The notes: generated from the letters alone by a model not told the origin. Numbered from the stretch's first letter, positions 25,640 to 34,391 are shown. The stretch is 34,461 nt of DNA from Planctomycetota bacterium (GCA_014381825.1 JACNKX010000130.1:1-34461); one strand, 5' to 3'. Numbers and translations are program-made.

Positions 25640-26546
25640 TTTGACGACAAATACACTGTCCGATTTGCCGATGCTCCGACCACGTCCTACGGATAGTCAC
25701 AAGGGTGATTACGGCAAAGTGCTGTTGGTCGGTGGATCGCGTGGATTGAGTGGCGCAATTGCGCTCGCCGGAATGGCCTGTTTGCGATCGGGAGCAGGAT
25801 TGGTGACGCTAGGCGTACCGGATGTTTGTCTTGACGTTGTCGCGTCGTTCGAGCCTTCATACATGACCGTGCCTTTACCATGTGATGATCGTGGACGTTT
25901 GAGCGTCGCGGCTCAAGAACATTTGGCGGAGCTAGCCGACACAGCAACCTGTATCGCATGTGGCCCCGGACTCGGCAGATCGCAGCGCGTGACTGACCTC
26001 GTCGCATGGATGTACGAAGTCTTGCCACAGCCTATCGTGTTTGACGCTGACGCTCTGTTCGCACTGTCGGAGCGATTTGATCGACTTGATGATCCATCCG
26101 GCCCGCGAATCCTGACACCACATCTCGGCGAGTTCAAACGCCTTGTCGAGGATGATCTTTTGGATCGCGACAAAGCCGAGTTGTTTGCCGCTCAACTAGC
26201 GATGAGCCGTCGGATGGTCATCCTGTTGAAGGGACACGAGACGGTCATTACTGACGGTCGACGTTCGGTCCACAACCACACAGGCAACCCCGGCATGGCA
26301 ACGGGCGGCTCGGGCGATGTACTTACGGGAATCATTGCAGCATTGCTTGGCCAGGGGCTCGCCCCTTTCGATGCAGCAAGACTCGGTTCGCACGTTCACG
26401 GTCTGGCAGGCGACTTGGCCGCCGCACAACTCGGAACGACTTCGATGATCGCCAGCGATATCGTCGCTCAATTGCCGGTGGCTTTTTTAGACTTGGAACG
26501 TGCGGGCGACGGGATGGCAGAGTCTGCGGGAAGGCCGGACGAGTGA
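25632..26546 (+). CDS. nnrD: ADP-dependent NAD(P)H-hydrate dehydratase
   Basis: A 304-residue ribokinase-fold repair enzyme that turns damaged hydrated NAD(P)H back to NAD(P)H using ADP. The start is the ATG at 25632, which overlaps the larB stop and has an AGGTGGG site just before it. Visible motifs: HKGDYGKVLLVGGSRGLSGA, SGAGLVTLG, FDADAL, LTPHLGEFKRL, LLKGHETVITDG, and the catalytic NPGMATGGSGDVLTG. The N-terminal epimerase domain present in many bacterial fusions (NnrE) is absent, so epimerisation must come from another gene. Its stop overlaps the GTG start of ribF by four bases, a sign of coupled translation. Confidence 0.93.
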   Translation: MADLTTNTLSDLPMLRPRPTDSHKGDYGKVLLVGGSRGLSGAIALAGMACLRSGAGLVTLGVPDVCLDVVASFEPSYMTVPLPCDDRGRLSVAAQEHLAELADTATCIACGPGLGRSQRVTDLVAWMYEVLPQPIVFDADALFALSERFDRLDDPSGPRILTPHLGEFKRLVEDDLLDRDKAELFAAQLAMSRRMVILLKGHETVITDGRRSVHNHTGNPGMATGGSGDVLTGIIAALLGQGLAPFDAARLGSHVHGLAGDLAAAQLGTTSMIASDIVAQLPVAFLDLERAGDGMAESAGRPDE

Positions 26547-27484
26547 AGCTGATCCGAAATCTAAACGAGTTGCCATCGGAGTTGCGCGGCGGCGCAGTTT
26601 CGATTGGAAACTTTGATGGCGTGCATCAAGGTCATGCTCGGATCGTCGAAACGCTTCGCGCCTGTGCCGCAACGGTCGGCGGCCCCGCGATCGTCTTTAC
26701 GTTCGACCCCCATCCGGTTCGATTGCTCCGGCCCAATGACGTACCGCCACCTTTGACTTGGTCAGATCGCAAGGCAGAGTTAATTGCGGAACTTGGTGTC
26801 GACGGGATGGTCGTGTATCCAACCGACGAGAACCTACTGGCTTTGACTCCGCAAGACTTCTTTCGCGAGATCGTTGTCGAGCGGCTCGGTGCAAAGGCGA
26901 TGGTGGAAGGCCCGAACTTCTTTTTTGGAAAAGATCGAGCTGGCAACATCGACGTGTTAGAAGAATTGTGCGGTGCGAATGACATCACGCTCGAAGTTGT
27001 GCAACCATTGACCGCCGGCGGCGACTATGTATCTAGCAGTCGAATTCGGCGGTTGATCGAGACCGGTGACGTCGGACAAGCGGCGAAGTTATTGACGCGC
27101 CCTTACAGAATTCGAGGCATGGTGACGCATGGCGCTGGGCGTGGAGCGAAGATTGGCTTTCCGACGGCGAACATCGACGCGATCGACACGATCTTGCCCG
27201 GGGTCGGCGTTTACGCTGGCTTAGCTATTTATGACAACCAGCGTTGGCCGGCGGCCGTCAACATCGGCCCGAATCCTACCTTCGGCGAAGATCGGTTGAA
27301 AGTCGAAGCTCATCTCATCGGCTGCTCAGATTCGCTCTATGGTCGACCTCTGGAGGTTGACTTAATCGCACGCGTACGCGAGACTCGCCCTTTCGATTCA
27401 GTCGATGAATTGAAGCTACAACTTCAAAAAGACATCCATTTCACCCTTGAAAGAGTGGGGGAAGCGGAGGGATTCAGCGAGTGA
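26543..27484 (+). CDS. ribF: Bifunctional riboflavin kinase / FAD synthetase
   Basis: A 313-residue enzyme making FMN and then FAD from riboflavin. It starts at GTG 26543 inside a GTGA overlap with nnrD. The N-terminal adenylyltransferase domain has SIGNFDGVHQGHARI, FTFDPHP and a later SSSRIR loop; the C-terminal kinase domain has RGAKIGFPTANID, GVYAGLAIY, NIGPNPTFG and the catalytic Glu region VEAHLI. Length and motifs are those of a complete enzyme. The link to nnrD and larB groups three nucleotide-cofactor genes in one transcript. Confidence 0.96.
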   Translation: MKLIRNLNELPSELRGGAVSIGNFDGVHQGHARIVETLRACAATVGGPAIVFTFDPHPVRLLRPNDVPPPLTWSDRKAELIAELGVDGMVVYPTDENLLALTPQDFFREIVVERLGAKAMVEGPNFFFGKDRAGNIDVLEELCGANDITLEVVQPLTAGGDYVSSSRIRRLIETGDVGQAAKLLTRPYRIRGMVTHGAGRGAKIGFPTANIDAIDTILPGVGVYAGLAIYDNQRWPAAVNIGPNPTFGEDRLKVEAHLIGCSDSLYGRPLEVDLIARVRETRPFDSVDELKLQLQKDIHFTLERVGEAEGFSE

Positions 27485-27547
27485 GAACCGATAACTCGGC
27501 GGATCTCATATTCACGCTGTTCCTCCCCGCATTCCCGCCTCCTGCCC

Positions 27548-28531
27548 ATGACAGTTAACTGGTCCCGCTTCGCAGAAATCATTCACGCCCACGAACGTTT
27601 CCTGCTCACGAGCCACATTCGCCCCGATTGTGATGCCCTGGGGAGCGAGCTAGGTATGGCTGGCGTCCTGGAAGCGATCGGCAAGCGAGTCACCATCGTT
27701 AACGGCATGGAGACGCCGCCGAATCTGGCGTTTATCGATCCCGAACAGCGGATCAAGGTGATCAACGAGGATATTCAGTTAGCAGATCTAGATGACATCG
27801 AAGTGCTGATGGTGTTAGATACGAGCGCATGGGCACAGCTTGGCCCGATGGGCGATGTGATCCGCTCGACAAAGGCCAAGAAGATCGTCGTCGATCATCA
27901 TGTCAGCGAAGACGACTTGGGCACGGAACCGTTTAAGAACACGACGGCCGAAGCAACCGGAAGACTAGTTGTTGAAGCGGCTGAAGAACTCGGCGTCACG
28001 CTGACAGCCGAAATGGCGATGCCTATTTACGCAGCGCTTGCAACTGACACGGGCTGGTTTAGATTTGGTTCGGTGACCAGCGGAACATATCAGATTGCGG
28101 CGAAGCTACTAAAAGCCGGCGCGTCGCCACCAGACATATACCGTGACCTCTATGAGCAAGACACATTAGGCCGCGTAAAACTTCGCGGTACAATCCTAGC
28201 GAAAACAGAAACGGAACTCGACGGGCGGCTGGCGCATACTTACGTCCTGAACGAGGACTTTGAACGCACGGGTGCTTTGCCTGCCGATACCGAAGACGCC
28301 ATCAACATGACCTTGGCGATTGCCGGCGTGCAATTCGCGGTGATCTTTGTCGAACAAGCCACGGGCGGTTTCAAGCTTAGCTTCCGCAGCCGTTGTGAAT
28401 TGCAGTGCAATCAAATTGCCGAGAAATTCAACGGTGGCGGGCATAAAGCGGCAGCAGGCGCGTTTATCGAAGGCTCGTTCGCCGACGCACAACCAAAAGT
28501 TCTTGACGTCGTTCGCGATGCTATGCGATAA
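27548..28531 (+). CDS. nrnA: DHH/DHHA1 phosphoesterase, oligoribonuclease / pAp phosphatase (NrnA-like)
   Basis: A 327-residue cytoplasmic phosphoesterase. The DHH domain has SHIRPDCDALGSELG, LDTSAW, VVDHHVS and TDTGWFRFG, which supply the aspartates and histidines of the two-manganese site; the DHHA1 domain ends with NGGGHKAAAGAFI, the substrate-binding glycine motif. NrnA enzymes degrade very short RNAs and 3'-phosphoadenosine 5'-phosphate. The ATG at 27548 follows ribF by 63 bp and has no strong Shine-Dalgarno site. The end of the gene overlaps a candidate promoter for the Rieske operon. Confidence 0.92.
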   Translation: MTVNWSRFAEIIHAHERFLLTSHIRPDCDALGSELGMAGVLEAIGKRVTIVNGMETPPNLAFIDPEQRIKVINEDIQLADLDDIEVLMVLDTSAWAQLGPMGDVIRSTKAKKIVVDHHVSEDDLGTEPFKNTTAEATGRLVVEAAEELGVTLTAEMAMPIYAALATDTGWFRFGSVTSGTYQIAAKLLKAGASPPDIYRDLYEQDTLGRVKLRGTILAKTETELDGRLAHTYVLNEDFERTGALPADTEDAINMTLAIAGVQFAVIFVEQATGGFKLSFRSRCELQCNQIAEKFNGGGHKAAAGAFIEGSFADAQPKVLDVVRDAMR

Positions 28532-28533
28532 TG
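28504..28533 (+). promoter_or_regulatory. Candidate sigma-70-like promoter for the first Rieske operon
   Basis: TTGACG (28504-28509), an 18-base spacer and GATAAT (28528-28533) lie across the end of nrnA. A transcript would start near 28540 and leave about 120 bases before the Rieske ATG. The location inside coding sequence lowers confidence. Confidence 0.4.
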
Positions 28534-28662
28534 GACAGTCCTGTGCGACACCGCACACACGCCATTCGCTGTGCCTGATCGCTGTCCGTTGGCTAAGGGC
28601 GCAGTCCCACCCCACAAGATCCCCCCTTCCGAATCAATCCGTTTGCGGGCAAGGAGTTGACC

Positions 28663-29247
28663 ATGGCCGACTCGACACCTGACGTTACTGAAAATCCAGA
28701 AGCAATTGCTGGTGAAGATCGCCGCGGATTCGTCACGCGATTAATGGCGGTGATATGTGGTGGAATCGCTGGAGCTGTTCCTTTCTTCTCTGGGTTGGTC
28801 GTGATCCTCGATCCGCTGCGGCGTAAAGGTGGGGGCAAGGGATTTCTCCGCGTGGCAACGATCGACTCGGTCCCGGACGATGGGATTCCGAGAATGTTTC
28901 CAGTCGTCACTGATCGAACGGACGCTTGGAATCGCTATCTCGACGAACCGATCGGTACCGTCTTTTTGCGGCGAGAGCCCGGGTCGACCAAATTGGAATG
29001 CGTCAACGCAAAGTGCCCGCACGCTGGATGCAATGTTGATTTCAATATTCCTGACCGACAGTTTCACTGTCCCTGCCACGATAGCAATTTCGAGGCAAAC
29101 GGCATCAGAATAAGTCCAGAGTCATGCCCGAGCCCTCGCGACTTGGATACGTTGACAGTGGACCCCGAACGCCTTCAACATGGTGAAGTGTGGGTCGACT
29201 TCAAAAACTTTCTCACGGCGACTACTGATAAGATTGAAAACGAATGA
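28663..29247 (+). CDS. Rieske iron-sulfur protein of a bc-type complex, module 1
   Basis: A 194-residue subunit carrying a 2Fe-2S cluster for quinol oxidation. The ATG at 28663 has AAGGAG seven bases upstream. An N-terminal Tat-like motif (DRRGFVTRLM) precedes a membrane helix (MAVICGGIAGAVPFFSGLVV), fitting the usual Tat-dependent anchoring. The cluster ligands are in CPHAGC and CPCHDS. Ala in CPHAGC replaces the Leu normal at this spot, and Phe (in CPCHDSNF) replaces the Tyr that helps raise potential, so a low-potential cluster suited to menaquinol is likely. Its stop overlaps the cytochrome b ATG by four bases. Confidence 0.95.
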   Translation: MADSTPDVTENPEAIAGEDRRGFVTRLMAVICGGIAGAVPFFSGLVVILDPLRRKGGGKGFLRVATIDSVPDDGIPRMFPVVTDRTDAWNRYLDEPIGTVFLRREPGSTKLECVNAKCPHAGCNVDFNIPDRQFHCPCHDSNFEANGIRISPESCPSPRDLDTLTVDPERLQHGEVWVDFKNFLTATTDKIENE

Positions 29248-31112
29248 ACAGTCTTCTTGCGTGGCTTGATGATCGTACTGGATACAAGTCGCTGGTTAAC
29301 GAAGCACTATACGAAAATATCCCTGGCGGTTCGCGATGGCGTTACGTGTGGGGAAGCACTTTGGTGTTCACCTTCTCAGTACAAGTTATCACGGGCCTCT
29401 TTCTTTGGATGTGCTACAGCCCCAGCTCGCGGTCCGCTTGGGAAAGCGTCTATTACATTCAATACGAAATGCAGGGTGGCTGGCTGCTGCGTGGGATCCA
29501 TCACTTCACGGCACAAGCGATGATTGTTTTGTTGGCGTTGCATCTCGTGCAAGTCGTAATTGATGGCGCGTATAAGGCACCACGCGAAGTCAACTTCTGG
29601 TTGGGTTTGATTCTGATGCAAATTGTCCTTGGCCTGGCGCTCACTGGTTACTTGTTGCCGTGGGACCAGAAGGGCTTTTGGGCCACTAACGTTGCCACGA
29701 ACTTGATGGTTCTTGTTCCAGTGGTTGGTTCGGATCTGCAAAAGATAGTGGTCGGGGGGCCGACATACGGGCACGCAACGCTCACTCGTTTTTTTGCTTT
29801 ACACGCTGGTGTTCTACCGGGGTTGCTGATCATGATGCTCGGATTGCACATCGCAGTTTTCCGCCGACACGGTATCAAGGCTGCCAGCATGGACAAACGT
29901 CCCGATCAGAAGTTCTGGCCTGACCAAGTTTTGAAAGATGCTGTCGCTTGCCTCGCCGTCCTCGCAGTGATTTTGTTCTTCGTACTTCGTGGTGCGATGC
30001 ATGAAGGACACGCTGGCGAACCGATCCAGGCGCGTTTAGGGGCCGAGTTAGGTGCCCCGGCTGATCCGGCGAGCCAGTACTCAGCGGCCAGACCCGAATG
30101 GTACTTTCTGTTCTTGTTTCAGTTCCTAAAGTACTTCCATGGCGCAACGGAGGTCTTCGGTGCCATCGTCATCCCTGGCATGGTAATGGGGATGCTGTTC
30201 GTAATGCCATTCATCGGGCGGTGGAAGCTAGGTCACGGATTTAATGTTGGGATGCTGGTCGTGCTTGGAATTGGCGTGGCCGCACTGACGGCCGTGGCCC
30301 TCGTCGAAGACCGTAGCGACAAAGTTTACAAGGACGCAGTTCGGACTGCGGAAGAAGACAGTGCAAGAGCGATCGAACTTGCACAATCACCACGCGGCAT
30401 CCCAGATGTCGGCGCGACCTCGCTTTTACGTAACGACCCAAAGACACAAGGCCCGATCCTCTTCACTCGACATTGCGCCAGTTGCCACGCTCATGAAGCT
30501 CCCGCCAGCGAATCGGAAGGCAATCGGCATTCGATTAGCTCGCGCGATCCTTCGGCCCCCGATTTATACAAGTTTGGCAGCCGAGATTGGATTACCGGCT
30601 TTCTTGATCCCGCTCAGATTGATCAAGGAACGCGATTCTTCGCGACAACTGTTCACAAAGATGGCGAGATGGTTTCCTTCGTTAAAGACACGTTGACTGA
30701 TCCGGATCAATGGACCAAGCAGCAGATCGATGCCGTTATCACAGCACTCGTCGCCGAGGCGGGCATCGAGACACTCGATCCCAACAACGAGCAGCTCCAA
30801 ACGCGATTAGAAGAAGGTCGCGAGCTGCTGAAGGACGCAGAGCGGTGCGCGATGTGTCACAAGTTCTATGACGAGAACGACGACGCTTATGGCCCCGACC
30901 TAACTGGATACCGGTCACGACAATGGACGATTGATTTTATTAAGGATCCGGCACACGAACGATTCTACGGCGACAGCAACGATCGCATGCCTGCTTACGG
31001 CAAAGATCCAGACAATCCGAAGAACAACATTCTCACACAGCGCGAGATCGAATTGATGGTCGATTGGTTGCGAGGCGACTGGTACGAGCGAGGACACGAA
31101 GTCAACGAGTAA
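29244..31112 (+). CDS. Cytochrome b fused to diheme cytochrome c, module 1
   Basis: A 622-residue membrane protein. The N-terminal b6-like part has the four heme-b histidines in RGIHHFTAQAMIVLLALH (helix B, 13 residues between ligands) and in the LHAGVLPG...GLH helix (helix D). The helix-D ligands are separated by 14 residues, the b6f-type spacing rather than the 13 of bc1. The subunit-IV-like part carries the quinol-site motif RPEWYFLFLFQ and further membrane helices to about residue 350. The periplasmic tail has two c-type hemes, CASCH near 411 and CAMCH near 536, with a likely Met ligand in DRMPAYG. It therefore combines cytochrome b, subunit IV and a cytochrome c1-like electron exit in one chain, an arrangement known from planctomycetes and some other bacteria. 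Confidence 0.95.
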   Translation: MNSLLAWLDDRTGYKSLVNEALYENIPGGSRWRYVWGSTLVFTFSVQVITGLFLWMCYSPSSRSAWESVYYIQYEMQGGWLLRGIHHFTAQAMIVLLALHLVQVVIDGAYKAPREVNFWLGLILMQIVLGLALTGYLLPWDQKGFWATNVATNLMVLVPVVGSDLQKIVVGGPTYGHATLTRFFALHAGVLPGLLIMMLGLHIAVFRRHGIKAASMDKRPDQKFWPDQVLKDAVACLAVLAVILFFVLRGAMHEGHAGEPIQARLGAELGAPADPASQYSAARPEWYFLFLFQFLKYFHGATEVFGAIVIPGMVMGMLFVMPFIGRWKLGHGFNVGMLVVLGIGVAALTAVALVEDRSDKVYKDAVRTAEEDSARAIELAQSPRGIPDVGATSLLRNDPKTQGPILFTRHCASCHAHEAPASESEGNRHSISSRDPSAPDLYKFGSRDWITGFLDPAQIDQGTRFFATTVHKDGEMVSFVKDTLTDPDQWTKQQIDAVITALVAEAGIETLDPNNEQLQTRLEEGRELLKDAERCAMCHKFYDENDDAYGPDLTGYRSRQWTIDFIKDPAHERFYGDSNDRMPAYGKDPDNPKNNILTQREIELMVDWLRGDWYERGHEVNE

Positions 31113-31125
31113 GCACCCCGCCGAC

Positions 31126-31563
31126 TCATTTTGTCGAGAACTCGCCTTCGTGTGGTGGAAGTTGATGAGACTTAAAGAGTTCGCCGTAGGTCACGCCGGA
31201 CGGTGACTTCATCCCCTCAACTTTCTTCATGGCTTCGGCCAACTCCTTCACCGTCTTCTCTTCCTCAGCGGTCTTTGCGTCTCGGCCGTCCTTGCGAGCT
31301 TTGTCGAGTCGTTCTTTGACATTACCGGGAATCAGCTTCGCCAGCTCGTTACCGTAATGGTTGACGATATCCTTCTTCTTCTTCTTCACGTGGCAAACAT
31401 AGCAGCCGTCCTTACGGAAGGCGGTCTTAAAGTCCTCGTCACCACGATTCTTCACGTACTGTTCATCGAACGCTTTCTTGAATGGCGATATCGCCAAGGC
31501 CGCATCGGGAATTGCCGCTAGAACAGGCAATAAACAAGCAGTGATAGAGAGTCGAAAATTCAT
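31126..31563 (-). CDS. Small exported monoheme cytochrome c-like protein
   Basis: A 145-residue protein with a signal peptide ending in DAALA (about residue 24) and a strong AAGGAG site before the ATG. A single heme motif CYVCH lies at 54-58, followed by a run of five lysines (KKKKK), then a long charged helical tail. I do not recognise a named family. It stands on the opposite strand between the two Rieske/cytochrome b modules, only 13 bases past the end of the first, so it is a candidate soluble electron carrier for one of them. The basic patch next to the heme could dock an acidic partner (inference). Confidence 0.8.
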   Translation of the reverse strand: MNFRLSITACLLPVLAAIPDAALAISPFKKAFDEQYVKNRGDEDFKTAFRKDGCYVCHVKKKKKDIVNHYGNELAKLIPGNVKERLDKARKDGRDAKTAEEEKTVKELAEAMKKVEGMKSPSGVTYGELFKSHQLPPHEGEFSTK

Positions 31564-31889
31564 TGTTACTCCTTGGAAAGTAAAGGTGCGTGCGCTTTAG
31601 CGCGCCTGTATCGTGCGAATCAGCACACTTTAGCGGCGATTGTGACGGCACCAACAAATCGTACGGATACAGCCGAGTCAGCCGGAACAAGTCTGCGAAG
31701 TTTCAGCAGGTGTGTGAATTTGCGCCGGAACTTCGCAGACTTGTTCCGATCTACCTATCGAAGCGTCAAATATGATTTGAAACGGTACTAGTCGGTATGC
31801 AACTTGCGTTCCTACTCAAAGCACAATCGAACCAGCGTTTCTCATCATGAGGACTCCGTTGGTTCGTCCCGCCTTGTGAGTCTCCCGCC
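31564..31889. other. Intergenic region with palindromic repeats between the small cytochrome and module 2
   Basis: The 326-bp region between divergent genes holds GCGCTTTAGCGC (31592-31603), an imperfect inverted pair around CTGTATCGTGCGA (31605-31618) and TCGTACGGATACAG (31659-31672), and the perfect 20-bp hairpin listed separately. The cytochrome's ribosome binding site is at its left edge. No gene or clear promoter was recognised. Confidence 0.6.
31683..31748. repeat. Perfect 20-bp inverted repeat (hairpin)
   Basis: CGGAACAAGTCTGCGAAGTT at 31683-31702 is the exact reverse complement of 31729-31748, with a 26-base loop. There is no T run after either arm, so an intrinsic terminator is unlikely. 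Its position between divergent genes and its sequence suggest a dispersed palindromic repeat (REP-like) rather than a gene-specific site. Confidence 0.75.
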
Positions 31890-32456
31890 ATGAATCGCCG
31901 CTCCCTGTTGAAATGGATCAGTCGTGTCATCGGCTGCACCAGCGCTCTGATCGTTGCCGTGCCAGGCATAAGCTTTATCACCGCTCCGCTCCGCCGACGC
32001 AGTTCAAACGGTGCCATCAAACAACGTGTCGCCAAGCTAAAGAACTTACGTGTCGGCGAGCCAAAGCAAGTCGCGATCACCGGCAGTCGCCAAGATGCGT
32101 GGGTCCACTATTCCGAAGAGGTTGTTGGACGCGCCTGGGTCGTTCGTGAGACAGATGATTCGGTCGCTCCAGGGGAGACGCTAGTTAGGGCGTTCAGCGC
32201 GATCTGTCCACATTTGGGATGTGCCGTGCGACACGATGGCGAGCGAGGCTTCAATTGTCCCTGTCACAAAGCGTTCTTCGAGCTATCGGGGCAACCCCTC
32301 TCAGAAGTCGAGTTGGGCCATAAGAATCCAACTCCTCGTGGGCTCGACGACCTGGAATGTCAACTCGTCGAAGACGAACAATCCGGCGAGTGGTGGGTCG
32401 AAGTGGGTTACGAGAAGTTCGAGCATGGTTTAACAACAAAAGTATCGCGAGCCTGA
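31890..32456 (+). CDS. Rieske iron-sulfur protein, module 2
   Basis: A 188-residue paralogue of the first Rieske subunit. The N-terminus has a typical Tat motif (NRRSLLKWISRV) and a membrane helix (IGCTSALIVAVPGISFI). The cluster ligands are in CPHLGC and CPCHKA. The normal Leu is kept, but Ala replaces the Ser, and Phe the Tyr, that hydrogen-bond the cluster in high-potential Rieske proteins, so this cluster is also expected to be low potential but tuned differently from module 1. It ends 10 bases before its cytochrome b partner. Confidence 0.94.
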   Translation: MNRRSLLKWISRVIGCTSALIVAVPGISFITAPLRRRSSNGAIKQRVAKLKNLRVGEPKQVAITGSRQDAWVHYSEEVVGRAWVVRETDDSVAPGETLVRAFSAICPHLGCAVRHDGERGFNCPCHKAFFELSGQPLSEVELGHKNPTPRGLDDLECQLVEDEQSGEWWVEVGYEKFEHGLTTKVSRA

Positions 32457-32466
32457 GGAAGCACAC

Positions 32467-34278
32467 GTGTTAACAAAGCTGCGTGAATGGCTCGACGAGC
32501 GTACGAGCTATCGGACTTTAGTGGATCCGCTGCGCCGTCGGTTGCTCCCAACCGGACCGAAGTGGGGTTATTCAACAGCGAGTTGCTTACTGTGGATGTT
32601 GCTTGTCGTCGTGGGGACAGGTGTGCTGATGATGCTCAGCTACAGTCCTTCGACGAACAGTGCTTGGGCCAGTGTTCACTACATCGAGCAGAGCCCGGCC
32701 GGCTCGTTCATTCGCGGTTTGCATTTCTACGGTACACATGCGCTGCTGATACTATTTGCCATACACACGATTCGGGTCCTCGCCGTCGCGGCGTTTCGTG
32801 CACCACACGAATTGATCTGGGTCACCGGTTTGCTGCTCCTTCCGCTTGTAGTCGTGTGGGCGATTACCGGCAATCCGCTGTCCGCGACGCAAAAGGGGTT
32901 TTCACAAATCGAAGTCGAAGGAAACATCATTGCGTCGACGCCACTCCTCGGCCCCATAACGCAACGAATTCTGATTGGTGGAGATCAGGTTGGCAATCTC
33001 ACCCTGACGCATCTCTACTCGCTTCACGTCGTGATCTTGCCGGCACTCATTGGGCTGCTGCTAGTCGTTCATATTGGTCAGGTCTATCGACATGGTCTGT
33101 CGACCGCAACGCTGGAAGGCGGAAGCGGCTCGGCACGACCCTACTGGCCCTACCAATCTGTCCGCAACATGATCGTGTTTGGTGTCGTGTTCGGAATCGT
33201 GGCGTTATTGGCTTGGCAGCGTGGCGCGCCGCTCGACGCGCCTGCCGATCCAGAACTCTCCCATTGGACACGTCCCGAATGGTACTTCCTGTTCCTCTTC
33301 GAGTTGCGTAGTTACTTTGTCGGGCAATGGGAATTTGTGGCGACCGTTGTGATTCCAGTGGCTTCACTTGTGTTACTGATTGGGATGCCGGTACTCGACC
33401 GGATGTCGTCCACTCGCGTGAGCGCCGTGCTGCGTGGCGTTATCATCCTTGCCGGACTCGCTGGTTTCGCTGGCCTGACGCTCGCGTCGATCCTACGCGA
33501 TGCAAAAGATCCAGACCATCAACAACTGATCGCCGAATCGGAAGAGCATGCGAGCCGCTCGCGAGAACTGGCCGATACAAGCGGCATTCCACCGGCAGGC
33601 GCAATTACGCTGTTGCGCAACGACCCGCAAACGCAAGGGCCGCGTCTGTTTCAGCAACACTGTGCTAGCTGTCATTCAAACGCAGATCGAAACGACAAGG
33701 GAATCGCCGCCGCTGAACCATCGGCCCCGAATCTCTACGACTTCGGTTCCGTAGACTGGATCGACGGCATGCTCGATCCCGAGAGAATCGCCAGTGTCCA
33801 TTACTTTGGAGAGACCGCTTTCGCAGAAGGCGAGATGGCGGGCACGATTCTCGACCTCTACGACGGTGTCGAAGACGACGAGAAGCGAGTACTGCAAGAT
33901 CGACTGCATCAAGTCGCGATCGCCTTGGCAGCGGAACGGGACCCCGGTGAATCCGACGATTCATCGATCGCTGAAGGTGTCGCATTGCTAACCAGCGACT
34001 TCGCCTGTACCGATTGTCATCGCTTTCACGATGAGGGCGATTTAGGCTCGGCACCGGATCTAACAGGTTATGGCTCCGCTGACTGGTTGTTCGGGATGAT
34101 CGCGAACCCGGAACACGAACGATTTTATCCTGACACCAATGACCGAATGCCCGCGTTTGGCGCAACCGAAGAAGATCCTTCGGGTGGCCTATTAACGAAA
34201 GAGCAGATCGATCTATTGGTGCGTTGGCTGATCGGCAACCGAGCAGAAGTGCTTCACGAATCGAGTAGCACCGAATAG
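32467..34278 (+). CDS. Cytochrome b fused to diheme cytochrome c, module 2
   Basis: A 603-residue paralogue of the first cytochrome b-c fusion, starting at GTG 32467 with an AGGAAG site six bases upstream. Heme-b ligands lie in RGLHFYGTHALLILFAIH and in the SLHVVILP...VVH helix, again with 14 residues between the helix-D ligands. The quinol-site motif is RPEWYFLFLFE. Two c-heme motifs, CASCH near 399 and CTDCH near 514, and a Met segment DRMPAFG follow. The tail shares phrases with module 1 (LLRNDP, TQGP, HCASCH), showing duplication. The N-terminal TM-rich part differs more than the heme tail, so the two modules may use different quinones or partners. Confidence 0.94.
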   Translation: MLTKLREWLDERTSYRTLVDPLRRRLLPTGPKWGYSTASCLLWMLLVVVGTGVLMMLSYSPSTNSAWASVHYIEQSPAGSFIRGLHFYGTHALLILFAIHTIRVLAVAAFRAPHELIWVTGLLLLPLVVVWAITGNPLSATQKGFSQIEVEGNIIASTPLLGPITQRILIGGDQVGNLTLTHLYSLHVVILPALIGLLLVVHIGQVYRHGLSTATLEGGSGSARPYWPYQSVRNMIVFGVVFGIVALLAWQRGAPLDAPADPELSHWTRPEWYFLFLFELRSYFVGQWEFVATVVIPVASLVLLIGMPVLDRMSSTRVSAVLRGVIILAGLAGFAGLTLASILRDAKDPDHQQLIAESEEHASRSRELADTSGIPPAGAITLLRNDPQTQGPRLFQQHCASCHSNADRNDKGIAAAEPSAPNLYDFGSVDWIDGMLDPERIASVHYFGETAFAEGEMAGTILDLYDGVEDDEKRVLQDRLHQVAIALAAERDPGESDDSSIAEGVALLTSDFACTDCHRFHDEGDLGSAPDLTGYGSADWLFGMIANPEHERFYPDTNDRMPAFGATEEDPSGGLLTKEQIDLLVRWLIGNRAEVLHESSSTE

Positions 34279-34391
34279 CCCATATTACTGTCATCGTGCC
34301 GAAAACTCTGCGGAATCGGTACAGTTTAACGCGCCCCGCGCCGATAACTCTGGACGGATACGTGCCATTGTTGCGCGAGGGATGCTAGCGA

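Noticed and set aside
33665-34294. Minus-strand frame of 209 residues opposite the second cytochrome b-c gene
   Set aside because: It is antisense to the heme-binding tail and its Arg/Ser-rich composition is typical of shadow frames.
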